NCBI GenBank assembly: GCA_020072565.1
Contig: JAIQGI010000007.1
Location: 1-64,000 of the forward strand
Direction: 5' to 3'
Origin: Terriglobia bacterium
GTDB lineage: Bacteria > Acidobacteriota > UBA6911
Length of the DNA stretch: 64,000 bases
Of this stretch, positions 17,347 through 26,744 are shown in pieces. Under the pieces are notes generated by a model. It did not search any database. It saw only the letters and a list, made by a program, of their open reading frames with translations, and was not told the DNA's origin. Positions within the stretch are counted from its first letter, which is position 1; each line of letters starts with the position of its first letter. Both the position numbers and the translations under genes were made by a program.

Positions 17347-18201
17347 TCACAAGTACTGAAAGTAAAACAGGAGTACGACCGCGGCGAGAATGAAGCGGTA
17401 GACGACGAAAGGGATGAAACTCCCGGACTGCAGGTATCGTAGAAAGTAGCGGATGCATAGAAAGCCGGTGATTGCAGCGCAGGATACTCCCATTGCCAGC
17501 ACCGACCACTTGACCTCCAGGGGACTCGCCGGAATGCCTGAGACTGTCAGGGCGGAACCACGGACGACCTTGATCAGATGCCATCCTTCGAGCATTCCGG
17601 CACCGACGATTATGGGGGTCGCCAAGAGAAATGAAAACCGCGCCGCAGATGTACGATCTGCGTCCCGCAACATCGCGGTGCTGATGGTGATGCCACTGCG
17701 GGACACTCCCGGAATCAGCGCGAGAGCCTGGCTCGAACCGATCCAGATCGCATCTCCCCAGGTAAACGTCTCCAGTGAACGCTGCCGCCGGCTCCGGCGA
17801 TCGGCGATGAAGAGCACTATGCCGAGTACAACCAGAGTAGCGACCGTCACCAGAGGCGACCGCAATGTCTCTTCAACAGACTTCTCGAAAAGGAGCCCGA
17901 CCAGCGCGGCAGGCAGGGTCCCGACGATCAGAAACCATGCCAATCTTCTCTGCGCATTGCCGAACGGCGCGCGCGCATGAATGCCGCAAATGGTCTCCCT
18001 GGCGAGTGTCACCCAGTCTTTCCAGAAGTAACCGAGGATCGCGACGGCCGTCCCCAGATGCAGCGAGACATCGAACATGAGCCCTTCAGGCTTCCATCCG
18101 AGTATCCAGGGAACGAGAATCAGGTGTGCCGAACTGCTGATAGGCAGGAACTCGGTCAAGCCCTGAATAATCCCCAGAACCGCAGCCGCAAACAGCTCCA
18201 T
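17347..18201 (-). CDS. uppP: Undecaprenyl-diphosphatase UppP/BacA
   Basis: A 284-residue integral membrane enzyme that removes a phosphate from undecaprenyl pyrophosphate to regenerate the lipid carrier for cell-wall and polysaccharide assembly. Signature motifs are GLTEFLPISSSAHL near residues 12-25 and PGVSRSGITISTAML in the second half. The ATG at 18201 has GGAGG 5 nt upstream; an upstream in-frame start at 18243 lacks one. The gene follows batD by about 100 nt on the same strand and converges with rarA. Confidence 0.96.
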   Translation of the reverse strand: MELFAAAVLGIIQGLTEFLPISSSAHLILVPWILGWKPEGLMFDVSLHLGTAVAILGYFWKDWVTLARETICGIHARAPFGNAQRRLAWFLIVGTLPAALVGLLFEKSVEETLRSPLVTVATLVVLGIVLFIADRRSRRQRSLETFTWGDAIWIGSSQALALIPGVSRSGITISTAMLRDADRTSAARFSFLLATPIIVGAGMLEGWHLIKVVRGSALTVSGIPASPLEVKWSVLAMGVSCAAITGFLCIRYFLRYLQSGSFIPFVVYRFILAAVVLLFYFQYL

Positions 18202-18244
18202 TGAACCTCCCGTGGCGATGCCGTCATGAAGGAGACAAAGCATA

Positions 18245-18263
18245 CCTCAACGGCGCAAAGACG
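18245..18263. repeat. Short CTCAACGGCGCAAAGACG element, possibly of the intergenic repeat family
   Basis: The batD-uppP gap contains CTCAACGGCGCAAAGACG. Its CTCAACG start and G/A-rich continuation resemble the copy at 47010-47032, but similarity is weak. Confidence 0.3.
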
Positions 18264-18301
18264 TGGGGCTAAAAACAGCTGGATTCCGGCGCCTGCCGGT
18301 T

Positions 18302-19627
18302 TCAGCGATGCGGGTGCATTTCTGTACCCTGCGACGTTTGAAGGATCTGTCTGATCGCTTGCAGGATCTCATCGCGGACCTCGGCGGGCAGCGGTTCCAG
18401 GTTAAAACGGTAGCGCTGCACGGAGGCCCAGCAGCGGTCCAGAGGCGTTTCTTGCAAACCGAGATCGTGGCTGCGTTGCCTCTCCGCCGCCCATTTCTCC
18501 AATATCTTGTGGGCACTGTCGAGAAATGCGCGGGGTGAGGTCCGGAGTTTCCTCTCGAGCGCAGCCAGGTTTTCGCCCCCTCCTTGCTCGCGCTGCAGGC
18601 GCTTTCTGCGTTGCCAGAGCACCAGCGCCAGGATAGCGGCAAACCCGGCAATGCCCATCACCCAACGAGCGCCTGCGGACTGAATAAACCGCGACCGCAT
18701 GCCAGGTTCAGCGGAACCTGAGACTCCGGGGCCAGTTGCCGCGAGCGCCGGGGAGTCCGAATTCCGGAGTTTAATGCCCTCGATGCGCTGCGTCTTCCAG
18801 ATCCTATCGTGGGGCTCAAACACGGGCAGGTACAGGTCTTCGATGCTCCTCCCCGGTTCGCCGCCGGATAAACTGATCTCCCAGCGTTGCCGCTGCAAAA
18901 GCAGGAGCTGGCGCTTCCCTTCTCGATCAACAATCTGGGCCAGATTCTCCGCGGCTGCAAGCCGTGCGTGAAGGCTCACACCTGCAGGCCGTGGCAGCCA
19001 GTCGAGCGGGCGGAACAGCGCCAGATTGGCAGTCCCCTGCATTTCGAGCACAATTGCAGATTGCCCTTCGCCCTCGCGACTCAGGCTCCCCTCGACACTT
19101 CCTACAAAGGCGGCACCTGGGCCGGGTCGCGGGCCGGGCGGAAGCGGAATCGCCTGGACATCGACCGGGACGGATGCGCCGACCACATCCCAATCATCGC
19201 GTTGCGCGGAAAGGCGTCCCGACCTCTTTACTTTCACCGACAGCGGCGGCAATTTGAGTGTACCTTCCAGGAGCGGGTAGACAGTGACCTGCCGCAGCAG
19301 GAAGTCGACGGCCTCTTGCCCCTTAAGTGCACGCGCGGCGGAAGCTGAGTCCTGAGTGAGAGGGACAACTTCCGTCCAGAACCCCGGATACTGCTGAGGA
19401 TCGATGTCAACAGCCGCAGGCGGATGCTGTGCCCGGAGCTTATAGATGACACTGAATTGCTGGCCCACATATGGCTTATCCAGACTTACCTCTGTGACAA
19501 TCGCCAGGTCCGGCGCGATTTGCGACACAAAGGTCTGGGACGAATCGGCGGCAGGTCCCTGCACGCCGATACGCTGCGGCAGCATCGTCCAGATTCCTCC
19601 AAGCAAAAGCAGGCTCAGCTTGAACAA
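18302..19627 (-). CDS. BatD-like membrane protein
   Basis: A 441-residue protein with an N-terminal signal/anchor (residues 3-16), beta-rich extracytoplasmic domains and a membrane helix around 325-345 followed by a basic cytosolic tail. The N-terminal strand pattern (VSLDKPYVGQQFSVIYKL) and the LRQVTVYPLLEGTLKLPPLSVKVK segment match the BatD/oxygen-tolerance family, whose members act with VWA proteins BatA/BatB and a MoxR ATPase. The start is a TTG at 19627 with GAGGAG 5 nt upstream, overlapping the stop region of the preceding gene. Biochemical function is unknown. Confidence 0.82.
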   Translation of the reverse strand: MFKLSLLLLGGIWTMLPQRIGVQGPAADSSQTFVSQIAPDLAIVTEVSLDKPYVGQQFSVIYKLRAQHPPAAVDIDPQQYPGFWTEVVPLTQDSASAARALKGQEAVDFLLRQVTVYPLLEGTLKLPPLSVKVKRSGRLSAQRDDWDVVGASVPVDVQAIPLPPGPRPGPGAAFVGSVEGSLSREGEGQSAIVLEMQGTANLALFRPLDWLPRPAGVSLHARLAAAENLAQIVDREGKRQLLLLQRQRWEISLSGGEPGRSIEDLYLPVFEPHDRIWKTQRIEGIKLRNSDSPALAATGPGVSGSAEPGMRSRFIQSAGARWVMGIAGFAAILALVLWQRRKRLQREQGGGENLAALERKLRTSPRAFLDSAHKILEKWAAERQRSHDLGLQETPLDRCWASVQRYRFNLEPLPAEVRDEILQAIRQILQTSQGTEMHPHR

Positions 19628-19628
19628 A

Positions 19629-20492
19629 TCAACTCCTCACCGTGCTGGAGCGGGCCGCGCGGCTGCAGACATACTCCGCGCCCAAGAGGACTACCGCCAG
19701 CAATGCAATGCATTGGGCCAGGCTCAGGCGCCCTAATGGTAATTGTCGGGAATCCGCCTTAAGGCGGCTGCGGATTTCTATCGCGCGCGTGCTCCAGGTC
19801 CAGTCTCCAGCCGCGGCCCGGTACCCATACTGCGTGGGCGCATCACCGCGGGACAGGCGCACGAAGAGAACCTGGGGCGCCCCGGCCCGCCGCATCGGCG
19901 GCAGGCGCTCGACATCTTCGGCCGGCGATGCGGTAACGACCACAAAATGCGAATTGTGCGGTTCGGCCTGCTGGCGGCTGTCATATCTGGCGAGGATCTC
20001 GGACAAGCCGAGCCTGGATCCGCGCTGAGACTCGAACCGGAGCCGTGAGACAATGATCTGAAGTCCGGTCGCATCTATCGTCGGATAAACCAGTGGTTCC
20101 GGCGGCCATCCCACCGATTGCACCGTGTATCGGCAGCCGGGGGCTTGTTCGAGGATCGTCTGAATCGCACGGTCGAGAGCTTCCCAAAGCTGATCTCCGG
20201 GAGGATCCATCGATTGCGCATCCAGCAGAATTACGATCTCGGGAACTTCTGAGACGGATTTTTCCCGGTTTGCGGCGGGCAGCGGTATCAAGGAGGCAGC
20301 GGATCCAAGTCCCAGCGCCAGCAAAAGGAGTGCCGAAATCCGCGGCACCCATCGGATCGAGATACCCAGGACACGAGGGTCCCCGAATTCCTTCAAATGC
20401 CGGTGACGGATCCACTCTGCAAGCGCCCAGGCGATGATCACGATCACGGGCACGATTTCCACCCAAAGGTAATTTGGGTACCTCCAGTACAT
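19629..20492 (-). CDS. Degenerate VWA-domain membrane protein in the bat locus (BatB-like)
   Basis: A 287-residue protein with membrane helices near 8-27, 52-71 and 258-278. The position between batA and batD, two N-terminal helices, a Rossmann-like core and a C-terminal helix mirror BatB. The core starts EIVILLDAQSM where a working MIDAS reads DxSxS, and the later TDG of BatA is replaced by VTASP. Metal binding by the canonical site is therefore unlikely. AAGGA lies just before the ATG. It may still act as a structural partner of BatA. Confidence 0.6.
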   Translation of the reverse strand: MYWRYPNYLWVEIVPVIVIIAWALAEWIRHRHLKEFGDPRVLGISIRWVPRISALLLLALGLGSAASLIPLPAANREKSVSEVPEIVILLDAQSMDPPGDQLWEALDRAIQTILEQAPGCRYTVQSVGWPPEPLVYPTIDATGLQIIVSRLRFESQRGSRLGLSEILARYDSRQQAEPHNSHFVVVTASPAEDVERLPPMRRAGAPQVLFVRLSRGDAPTQYGYRAAAGDWTWSTRAIEIRSRLKADSRQLPLGRLSLAQCIALLAVVLLGAEYVCSRAARSSTVRS

Positions 20493-20563
20493 GGCTTCCT
20501 TATCACTACGCTGCCTCGGCGCGGCGCTCCGAAGGCTCTACCGCAAATCCGCTGAAATCATAA

Positions 20564-21565
20564 TCAACCCGGCAGCTCCGGGTACGCGAATCGCGTCAAA
20601 ACGAATTCGACCACAATGAACACAACCGACACCGCCGCGAGGAGTCGCACCGGGGAGAGATCACGTCGCGCCGAAACATCGGCCGGAATCTGCCGGCCGC
20701 CTGGTTCCAGCGATTTCAGCGCACCGCGCAGCTCGTCGGAGTTCGTCACACGCTTGTAGTTGCCGCCTGTGATCCGGGATACTTCCTCAAGGGCTTTGTC
20801 GTCGATTTGAATGCGGGCATTCACTTCGACGGGCGGCCCCTGCTGGGAGGGGACCCAGTAACGCAAGACGGAATCCGTTCCGATTCCAACCGTGTCAATC
20901 CTGACCCCCATGCTGGCGGCGATGCGCGCGGCATCCGCGGGTGCCAGCGCGCCACGATTGTTGACGCCGTCGGTGATCAGAAGGATCCGGCGCCGGCGCC
21001 ACGGCAGATCACGCAGGCGATTAATGGCGCTGGCAATGCCGCTGCCTATTGCGGTGCCGTCCTCTCCATAGCCTGCAGGGCTCACTTTTTTCAGAGCCTG
21101 TGGCAGGGCGCCTTCTTCCGGGGTGACTGGAAACATTAGGCGCGGTGAAGCTGCCAGCAGGATCAATCCGAGCTCCGCATTTGCATGAGAGGGTGCAAAC
21201 TCGGTCAGCAGCTCCTTTGCCGCCTCCAGTCGATTCCCCGGAGAAAAATCCTCAGCAGTCATGGAGCTGGAAACGTCCAGCAGGATGACCAGAGCTTCCG
21301 GCTGCCCCGCCTCGACAGTCACAGCTCTGCCGGAACGAATCCCGGCTGCAATGAAAACCAGGCAAATCAAGGCCGCGATGCGCAAAGAGTCCGCCAACCA
21401 AAGCGGGTAAGCGGAGCTTCGGGCGAAAGCCGGCATCCACTCGTAGGTCGCCAACGAGACCAGGCCGCGCCGGCGGAGGACGGGTAGCAGGCGAAGCAAC
21501 GGCAGAATGAGCGCAATCAGCACCAGCAAAAGAAGCCAAGGGTGAGAAAATCCAACTTCCGCCAT
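20564..21565 (-). CDS. BatA-like VWA-domain membrane protein
   Basis: A 333-residue inner-membrane protein: two N-terminal helices (about 5-24 and 53-72), a von Willebrand A domain with intact MIDAS residues (ILLDVSSSM near 90-98, [15 protein letters not shown]), and a C-terminal helix near 312-328. BatA proteins form complexes with BatB/BatD and are linked to envelope stress. The ATG at 21565 is chosen because a GGAGGT sits right before it and the protein then begins with the usual short periplasmic segment. It heads the minus-strand batA-batB-like-batD-uppP run. Confidence 0.88.
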   Translation of the reverse strand: MAEVGFSHPWLLLLVLIALILPLLRLLPVLRRRGLVSLATYEWMPAFARSSAYPLWLADSLRIAALICLVFIAAGIRSGRAVTVEAGQPEALVILLDVSSSMTAEDFSPGNRLEAAKELLTEFAPSHANAELGLILLAASPRLMFPVTPEEGALPQALKKVSPAGYGEDGTAIGSGIASAINRLRDLPWRRRRILLITDGVNNRGALAPADAARIAASMGVRIDTVGIGTDSVLRYWVPSQQGPPVEVNARIQIDDKALEEVSRITGGNYKRVTNSDELRGALKSLEPGGRQIPADVSARRDLSPVRLLAAVSVVFIVVEFVLTRFAYPELPG

Positions 21566-21568
21566 CCA

Positions 21569-21589
21569 ACCTCCGACCTCCGACCTCCG
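21569..21589 (-). repeat. Three tandem 7-mers forming a triple Shine-Dalgarno before batA
   Basis: ACCTCCG is repeated three times without change (plus strand); on the minus strand this reads CGGAGGT three times, each with a full GGAGGT ribosome-binding core, the nearest 4 nt from the batA ATG. Heptamer number changes by slippage would move or remove cores. Confidence 0.7.
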
Positions 21590-21652
21590 ACTCTGGGTCC
21601 GGGATATCACCCTCACCACCCAGCTTGGGGTTGGAGGCGGGCTCTTCCTCCA

Positions 21653-21681
21653 TTGCAAATTCGCAGTCGCTGCGATATTGT
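21653..21681 (+). promoter_or_regulatory. Putative guaA promoter
   Basis: TTGCAA (21653-21658), a 17-nt spacer and TATTGT (21676-21681); 4/6 matches in each box. Transcription would begin near 21688. The only canonical in-frame start upstream of GuaA (TTG at 21678) lies inside the -10 box, so it would not be in the mRNA. Confidence 0.5.
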
Positions 21682-21725
21682 ATGGCGGCCGCAAGAGAGT
21701 AGCAAACAAAACCCGGGAGATAATC

Positions 21726-23261
21726 ATTAATCGCCAAAGCATCCTCATTTTGGATTTCGGTTCTCAGTATACCCAGCTGATCGCCCGCCGCATCCGCGAG
21801 CTCAGCGTGTACTGTGAGATCGTTTCTTTCTCCCGCGCTCTGGATAAAGCCAGGGAGATGAAGCCGGTGGGCATTGTTTTGTCCGGCGGGCCCGACTCTG
21901 TATGCCGAGCCGAGAGTCCGCGGGTGCCCTCGGAGTTATTCGAGTTGGGCATACCTGTGCTGGGCATCTGTTACGGGCTGCAGCTGATGGCCGACAGCAT
22001 GGGCGGCAGAGTTGTCCCGGGAAATCAGCGCGAGTTCGGCAAGGCCATAGTCGAGGTGACCGAACAAAATGATGTCCTCTCCGGGCTGCCGCCGCGCTTT
22101 CAAGTCTGGATGAGTCACGGCGATCGGGTCGAGGTGCTTCCGCCACGGTTCCGGCCGCTGGCTCGCTCAGGGAGCATCCTTGCCGCTGCCGCCGACGAAA
22201 AACATCGCCTCTGGGGCCTTCAGTTCCACCCCGAAGTCGTGCACACGCACCACGGCGCCAGGATTCTCGAGAATTTCCTTACCCGCGCATGCGGTTGCCG
22301 ACAGGATTGGACCATGTCGGCATTTGTCGATTCGACCATAAACGATATAAGGGCTGGAATTGGGACCGACAGCGCAATCTGCGGGCTCAGCGGAGGAGTA
22401 GACTCCGCCGTTGCTGCTCTCCTGGTTCACCGCGCGATCGGCGACCGGCTCACCTGCCTCTTCGTCGACAACGGATTGCTGCGCAAGAACGAGTTCGAAT
22501 CTGTGCTGGCGAGCTTTCGCGAGGGCCTTCATTTGAAGGTGATCGGAGTGCCCGCAGCCGAGCGCTTCCTGTCGCGCCTGGCAGGGATCGCCGATCCGGA
22601 GCGGAAGCGCAAGATCATTGGGGAGGAGTTCATCCGCGTGTTCGAGGCCGAAGCGCGCAAACTCGACGATGCGAAGTTTCTGGTCCAGGGAACACTTTAT
22701 CCGGATGTCATCGAATCGACCTCTGTGCGCGGTCCCTCTGCCGTAATCAAATCGCACCACAACGTCGGCGGCCTGCCGCTTACCATGGAACTCAAGCTGA
22801 TCGAGCCCCTGCGTGAGTTGTTCAAGGACGAGGTCCGCAAAGTCGGAGCTGAGCTCGGAATGGATCCGCAGTTCGTGCATCGACAGCCCTTCCCCGGACC
22901 CGGTCTCGCCGTCCGCATCATCGGCCCGGTGACCCCCGAACGTCTCGCCGTCCTGCGCGATGCCGATGCCATAGTTCAGGAGGAGGTGGAGCGCCAGGGG
23001 CTGACGCGTGACGTGTGGCAGGCGTTCGCGGTCCTGTTGCCGATTCAGAGCGTCGGCGTCATGGGGGACGACCGCACCTACGAGAATGTTGCAGCTCTGC
23101 GCGTGGTGACCAGTCAGGACGGCATGACGGCAGACTGGGCCAAGCTGCCGTATGAATTGCTGGAACGTATTGCCAACCGTGTCGTCAACGAGGTGCGAGG
23201 GATCAACCGGGTAGTTTACGACATCACCTCAAAACCACCGGGTACCATTGAATGGGAGTGA
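21726..23261 (+). CDS. guaA: GMP synthase (glutamine-hydrolysing)
   Basis: About 511 residues; converts XMP to GMP using glutamine and ATP. The class I amidotransferase half has [15 protein letters not shown], the nucleophile in GICYGLQ, and [11 protein letters not shown]; the ATP pyrophosphatase half has the P-loop [12 protein letters not shown] and the C-terminal dimerisation domain ending in KPPGTIEWE. The N-terminus is unusual: homology begins almost at once after position 21726, no ATG/GTG lies in frame, and the upstream TTG falls within the likely -10 box. The best-placed initiator is ATT at 21726, 6 nt after GGGAG. It overlaps no other gene and is followed 3 nt later by dnaE. Confidence 0.95.
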   Translation: MNRQSILILDFGSQYTQLIARRIRELSVYCEIVSFSRALDKAREMKPVGIVLSGGPDSVCRAESPRVPSELFELGIPVLGICYGLQLMADSMGGRVVPGNQREFGKAIVEVTEQNDVLSGLPPRFQVWMSHGDRVEVLPPRFRPLARSGSILAAAADEKHRLWGLQFHPEVVHTHHGARILENFLTRACGCRQDWTMSAFVDSTINDIRAGIGTDSAICGLSGGVDSAVAALLVHRAIGDRLTCLFVDNGLLRKNEFESVLASFREGLHLKVIGVPAAERFLSRLAGIADPERKRKIIGEEFIRVFEAEARKLDDAKFLVQGTLYPDVIESTSVRGPSAVIKSHHNVGGLPLTMELKLIEPLRELFKDEVRKVGAELGMDPQFVHRQPFPGPGLAVRIIGPVTPERLAVLRDADAIVQEEVERQGLTRDVWQAFAVLLPIQSVGVMGDDRTYENVAALRVVTSQDGMTADWAKLPYELLERIANRVVNEVRGINRVVYDITSKPPGTIEWE

Positions 23262-23264
23262 GTC

Positions 23265-26200
23265 GTGTCGGAACCGGCGCCTTTCGTGCATCTGCACAAT
23301 CATTCTGATTACAGCCTGCTTGATGGTGCTTCCAAGCTGGGGCAACTTGTCGAGACTGCCGCCTCCATGCAGATGCCCGCTTTGGCCCTTACGGATCACG
23401 GAAACCTCTTCGGCGCGATCCAGTTTTATACTGCGGCGCGCAAAAAAGGGCTGAAGCCGATCATCGGCTGCGAAATCTACGTCGCCAAGGAGAGCCGGCA
23501 CAAGAAGACGGGCGGCAGTGATCAATCCAACCACCTGATTCTGCTCGCCGAAGACGAGACCGGATACCGCAACCTAAGCAAGCTGGTATCTTTCGGCTAT
23601 CTGGAAGGCTTCTACTACAGGCCGAGAGTCGACAAGGAACTCCTGGCGCGTTACAGCAAGGGGCTGATCGCCCTGTCTGCGTGCCTGAAGGGCGCCGTGT
23701 CGCAGCTTCTGCTCATGGAGCAGCAGGAAGGCGCAGTCGAGGAAGCGGCCGCCTTGCGCGACATATTCGGGCACGGCAACTTTTATCTCGAACTCCAGGA
23801 TCACGGACTTGCGGCTCAGCAGCGCGTCAATCCCGCCATCATCGGGATGTCAAAGAACACCGGAATCCCCCTGGTCTGTACCAACGACACGCACTACCTG
23901 CTCAAGGAAGACAACGTCGCTCATGATGTGCTCCTGTGCATCGGTACCGGCAAGACCGTCCAGGACACCGATCGCATGCGCTATACCAGCGATCAGTACT
24001 ACTTCAAATCGGGCGCTGAGATGCATCGGCTGTGGAAGGACGTGCCCGAGGCGCTCACAAACACGCTGCGGATCGCGGAACGGTGCAATCTCGAACTCAA
24101 CATGTCGGCTTTCCACCTGCCTCCTTATGACGTGCCCGCGGGTGAGACGTTCGACTCCTATTTTGAAAAAGCGGTGCGCGACGGCTTTACATGGCGTCGC
24201 CATCATCTTGAGCAGCTGGCCCGGCAAGGGGCGCTCAAGAATCCTTTGCAGACATATGAAGAGCGCCTGGCCTTCGAGATCGCGATGATCGAGAAGATGA
24301 AGTTTTCGAGCTACTTTCTGATTGTCTGGGATTTGATCAAATACGCGCGGGATCAAGGCATTCCCGTCGGACCCGGCCGCGGTTCCGTCGTGGGCAGCCT
24401 TGTTGCCTACTGCCTGCGTATCACCGACATCGACCCGCTCCAGTACGATCTGTTTTTCGAACGGTTCCTGAACCCAGAACGGATCGCCCCTCCGGACATC
24501 GACATGGACTTTTGCATGAACCGGCGCGCCCAGGTGATCGAATACGTTGCGGACAAATACGGCCGCGACAGCGTCTGTCAGATTATCACCTTCGGCACCA
24601 TGGCTGCGAAAGGCGTCATTCGCGACGTAGGGAGAAGCCTTGATATTCCCTACGCCGAGGTCGACCGGATCGCCAAGCTCATTCCGAACGAGCTCAACGC
24701 CACGATCGACAAAGCTCTGGAGCAGGAGCCGCGCCTGCGCGAGGAGATGAAGAAACCCCAGATCGCAAACCTGATCGAGATCGCCAAGCGCCTGGAGGGG
24801 CTGTCACGCCATGCTTCCACGCATGCTGCCGGCATCGTGATCGCACCGAAGCCGCTGACGGAACTGATCCCTCTGGCAAAGTCCAACAAGGAGGAACTCA
24901 CCACCCAGTACAGCATGAAGGACCTGGAGGCCATCGGCCTGCTCAAGATGGATTTCCTCGCCCTCACGACCCTGACCGTCCTCGATCATGCCGTAACTCG
25001 GATTCGGGAGGAAGCCGGCACGGAGGTCGACCTCTCGGCGATTCCCCTGAATGACCCGGAAGTGTATGCCCTTTTTTCGGACGGAAGGACCAACGGCATC
25101 TTCCAGTTTGAGAGCGGCGGCATGAAGGCAGAGCTGCGGCGCCTGAAGCCGGAGCGTTTCGAAGACTTGATCGCCCTGAACGCCCTCTATCGGCCGGGGC
25201 CCATGGAAATGATCCCCGATTTCATCAGGCGGAAGCACGGCCTGGTTCACGTTCAGTACCTGCACCCGGTCCTTGAGGAGATTCTCAAAGAGACCTATGG
25301 CGTCATCGTCTACCAGGAACAGGTGATGCAGATCGCGAGCAAGATGGGAGGACTGTCCCTGGGAGAGGCCGACCTTCTGCGTAAAGCGATGGGGAAGAAG
25401 CTGGCGTCGGTCATGATTTCCATGCGCGACAAATTCCTGCTCGGGGCCCGGGCGAAAAAGATACCGGAGAAGGTCGCGATCCAGGTTTTCGACCTCATGG
25501 AGCAGTTTGCCAAATATGGATTCAATAAGTCGCACGCCACGGCATATGCCCTGCTGGCATACCAGACCGCTTTTCTCAAGGTTCACTTCCCCGTCCAATT
25601 CATGGCCGCTCTGCTCTCGAGCGAAGTCGGCAACACCGACAAAATCGTGATGTACATCGCCGAATGCAAGGATATGGGAATCCCGGTCCTGCCGCCGGAT
25701 GTCAACGAGAGCGAGCTCCCGTTCCATTCGTCGGGGGGCAAAATCCGTTTCGGCATGCTCGCCATCCGCAACGTCGGCGAAGGTGCCATCCAGTCCATAC
25801 TGGAGCATCGCAAGGCGAATGGGCGCTTTCGCAGCCTGTTCCAGTTCTGCGAGGCCGTGGACTCCCGCGCCGTCAACAAGCGCGTGCTTGAGAGCCTGAT
25901 CAAGAGCGGAGCTCTCGACTCACTGGGGTGGAAACGGTCGCAAATGATGGCCCTTGCCGATGCCGCCATCGAGCAGGGTCAGAAGGCGCAGCGTGATCGC
26001 ATCAGCGGCCAGAAGGGCTTGTTCAGCGAGCTGATGGGTCCCGCAGGGCTCCCGGAACCAGAGCCTCCAGACATCTCCGAATGGCTGCCTGAGCAGCTGC
26101 TGGCATTCGAGAAAGAAACGCTCGGGTATTACGTTTCGGGTCATCCCCTGGAGCGTTTTCCCCAGGAACTCGCCTGCTTCTCAAAAAAGGGCCTTGCCGA

Positions 26201-26723
26201 GCTGATCAGCGAAGGTGCGAGCGTCGAGTGCAGGGTCGCGGGCATCGTGACCGAATGCCGTCCCCGGCGCACCAAAAAAGGCGAACTGATGGCCGTTTTC
26301 AAACTGGAGGATCTCACGGGCGCTGTGGAAGCGCTCGCTTTCCCCAGTGCGTATGCCAAGTACGCGCCGTACCTGGAAATAGACACGCCGGTGTTCATCC
26401 TCGGCAGGTTTGAAGTCGACGAGAACGCGTCCAAGATTATCTGTTCTGAAATACAGCCTCTGACCGGTATCGCCGAACGCAACGCCAGGATGCTCTGCAT
26501 CCGTGCTTCGATTCCTCACTTGCGACCGGAAACCGCGAGTGAACTGTACCGGCTATTGGAGGAGAACCGGGGTGAGACCGGAGTCGAAGTCGAGCTGTAC
26601 CATCCCGACGAATTCCGTGTTACCATCCATTCCTCTGATTTTGTGAAGGTGAAATCGAGTCCTGAGTTGATTCGGCGCATCGAGGATATCTGCGGCGTCG
26701 GTTCTGTGCTGGTCTTGAGCTAG
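23265..26723 (+). CDS. dnaE: DNA polymerase III subunit alpha
   Basis: A 1152-residue replicative polymerase of the DnaE1 type. The N-terminal PHP domain starts HLHNHSDYSLLDGAS with ALTDHGNLFG; the palm catalytic aspartates lie in PDIDMDF near 409-415 and LLKMDFLAL near 560-568. The C-terminal part has helix-hairpin-helix and OB-fold regions (AGIVTECRPRRTKKGELMAVFKLED). GTG start with GGGAG 7 nt upstream, directly after guaA, so the two are probably co-transcribed. Confidence 0.97.
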   Translation: MSEPAPFVHLHNHSDYSLLDGASKLGQLVETAASMQMPALALTDHGNLFGAIQFYTAARKKGLKPIIGCEIYVAKESRHKKTGGSDQSNHLILLAEDETGYRNLSKLVSFGYLEGFYYRPRVDKELLARYSKGLIALSACLKGAVSQLLLMEQQEGAVEEAAALRDIFGHGNFYLELQDHGLAAQQRVNPAIIGMSKNTGIPLVCTNDTHYLLKEDNVAHDVLLCIGTGKTVQDTDRMRYTSDQYYFKSGAEMHRLWKDVPEALTNTLRIAERCNLELNMSAFHLPPYDVPAGETFDSYFEKAVRDGFTWRRHHLEQLARQGALKNPLQTYEERLAFEIAMIEKMKFSSYFLIVWDLIKYARDQGIPVGPGRGSVVGSLVAYCLRITDIDPLQYDLFFERFLNPERIAPPDIDMDFCMNRRAQVIEYVADKYGRDSVCQIITFGTMAAKGVIRDVGRSLDIPYAEVDRIAKLIPNELNATIDKALEQEPRLREEMKKPQIANLIEIAKRLEGLSRHASTHAAGIVIAPKPLTELIPLAKSNKEELTTQYSMKDLEAIGLLKMDFLALTTLTVLDHAVTRIREEAGTEVDLSAIPLNDPEVYALFSDGRTNGIFQFESGGMKAELRRLKPERFEDLIALNALYRPGPMEMIPDFIRRKHGLVHVQYLHPVLEEILKETYGVIVYQEQVMQIASKMGGLSLGEADLLRKAMGKKLASVMISMRDKFLLGARAKKIPEKVAIQVFDLMEQFAKYGFNKSHATAYALLAYQTAFLKVHFPVQFMAALLSSEVGNTDKIVMYIAECKDMGIPVLPPDVNESELPFHSSGGKIRFGMLAIRNVGEGAIQSILEHRKANGRFRSLFQFCEAVDSRAVNKRVLESLIKSGALDSLGWKRSQMMALADAAIEQGQKAQRDRISGQKGLFSELMGPAGLPEPEPPDISEWLPEQLLAFEKETLGYYVSGHPLERFPQELACFSKKGLAELISEGASVECRVAGIVTECRPRRTKKGELMAVFKLEDLTGAVEALAFPSAYAKYAPYLEIDTPVFILGRFEVDENASKIICSEIQPLTGIAERNARMLCIRASIPHLRPETASELYRLLEENRGETGVEVELYHPDEFRVTIHSSDFVKVKSSPELIRRIEDICGVGSVLVLS

Positions 26724-26744
26724 CTTGCGACGGGGAAGGGTCGG

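Noticed and set aside
24804-25808. 334-codon minus-strand frame inside dnaE
   Set aside because: Antisense shadow produced by high GC at third positions.
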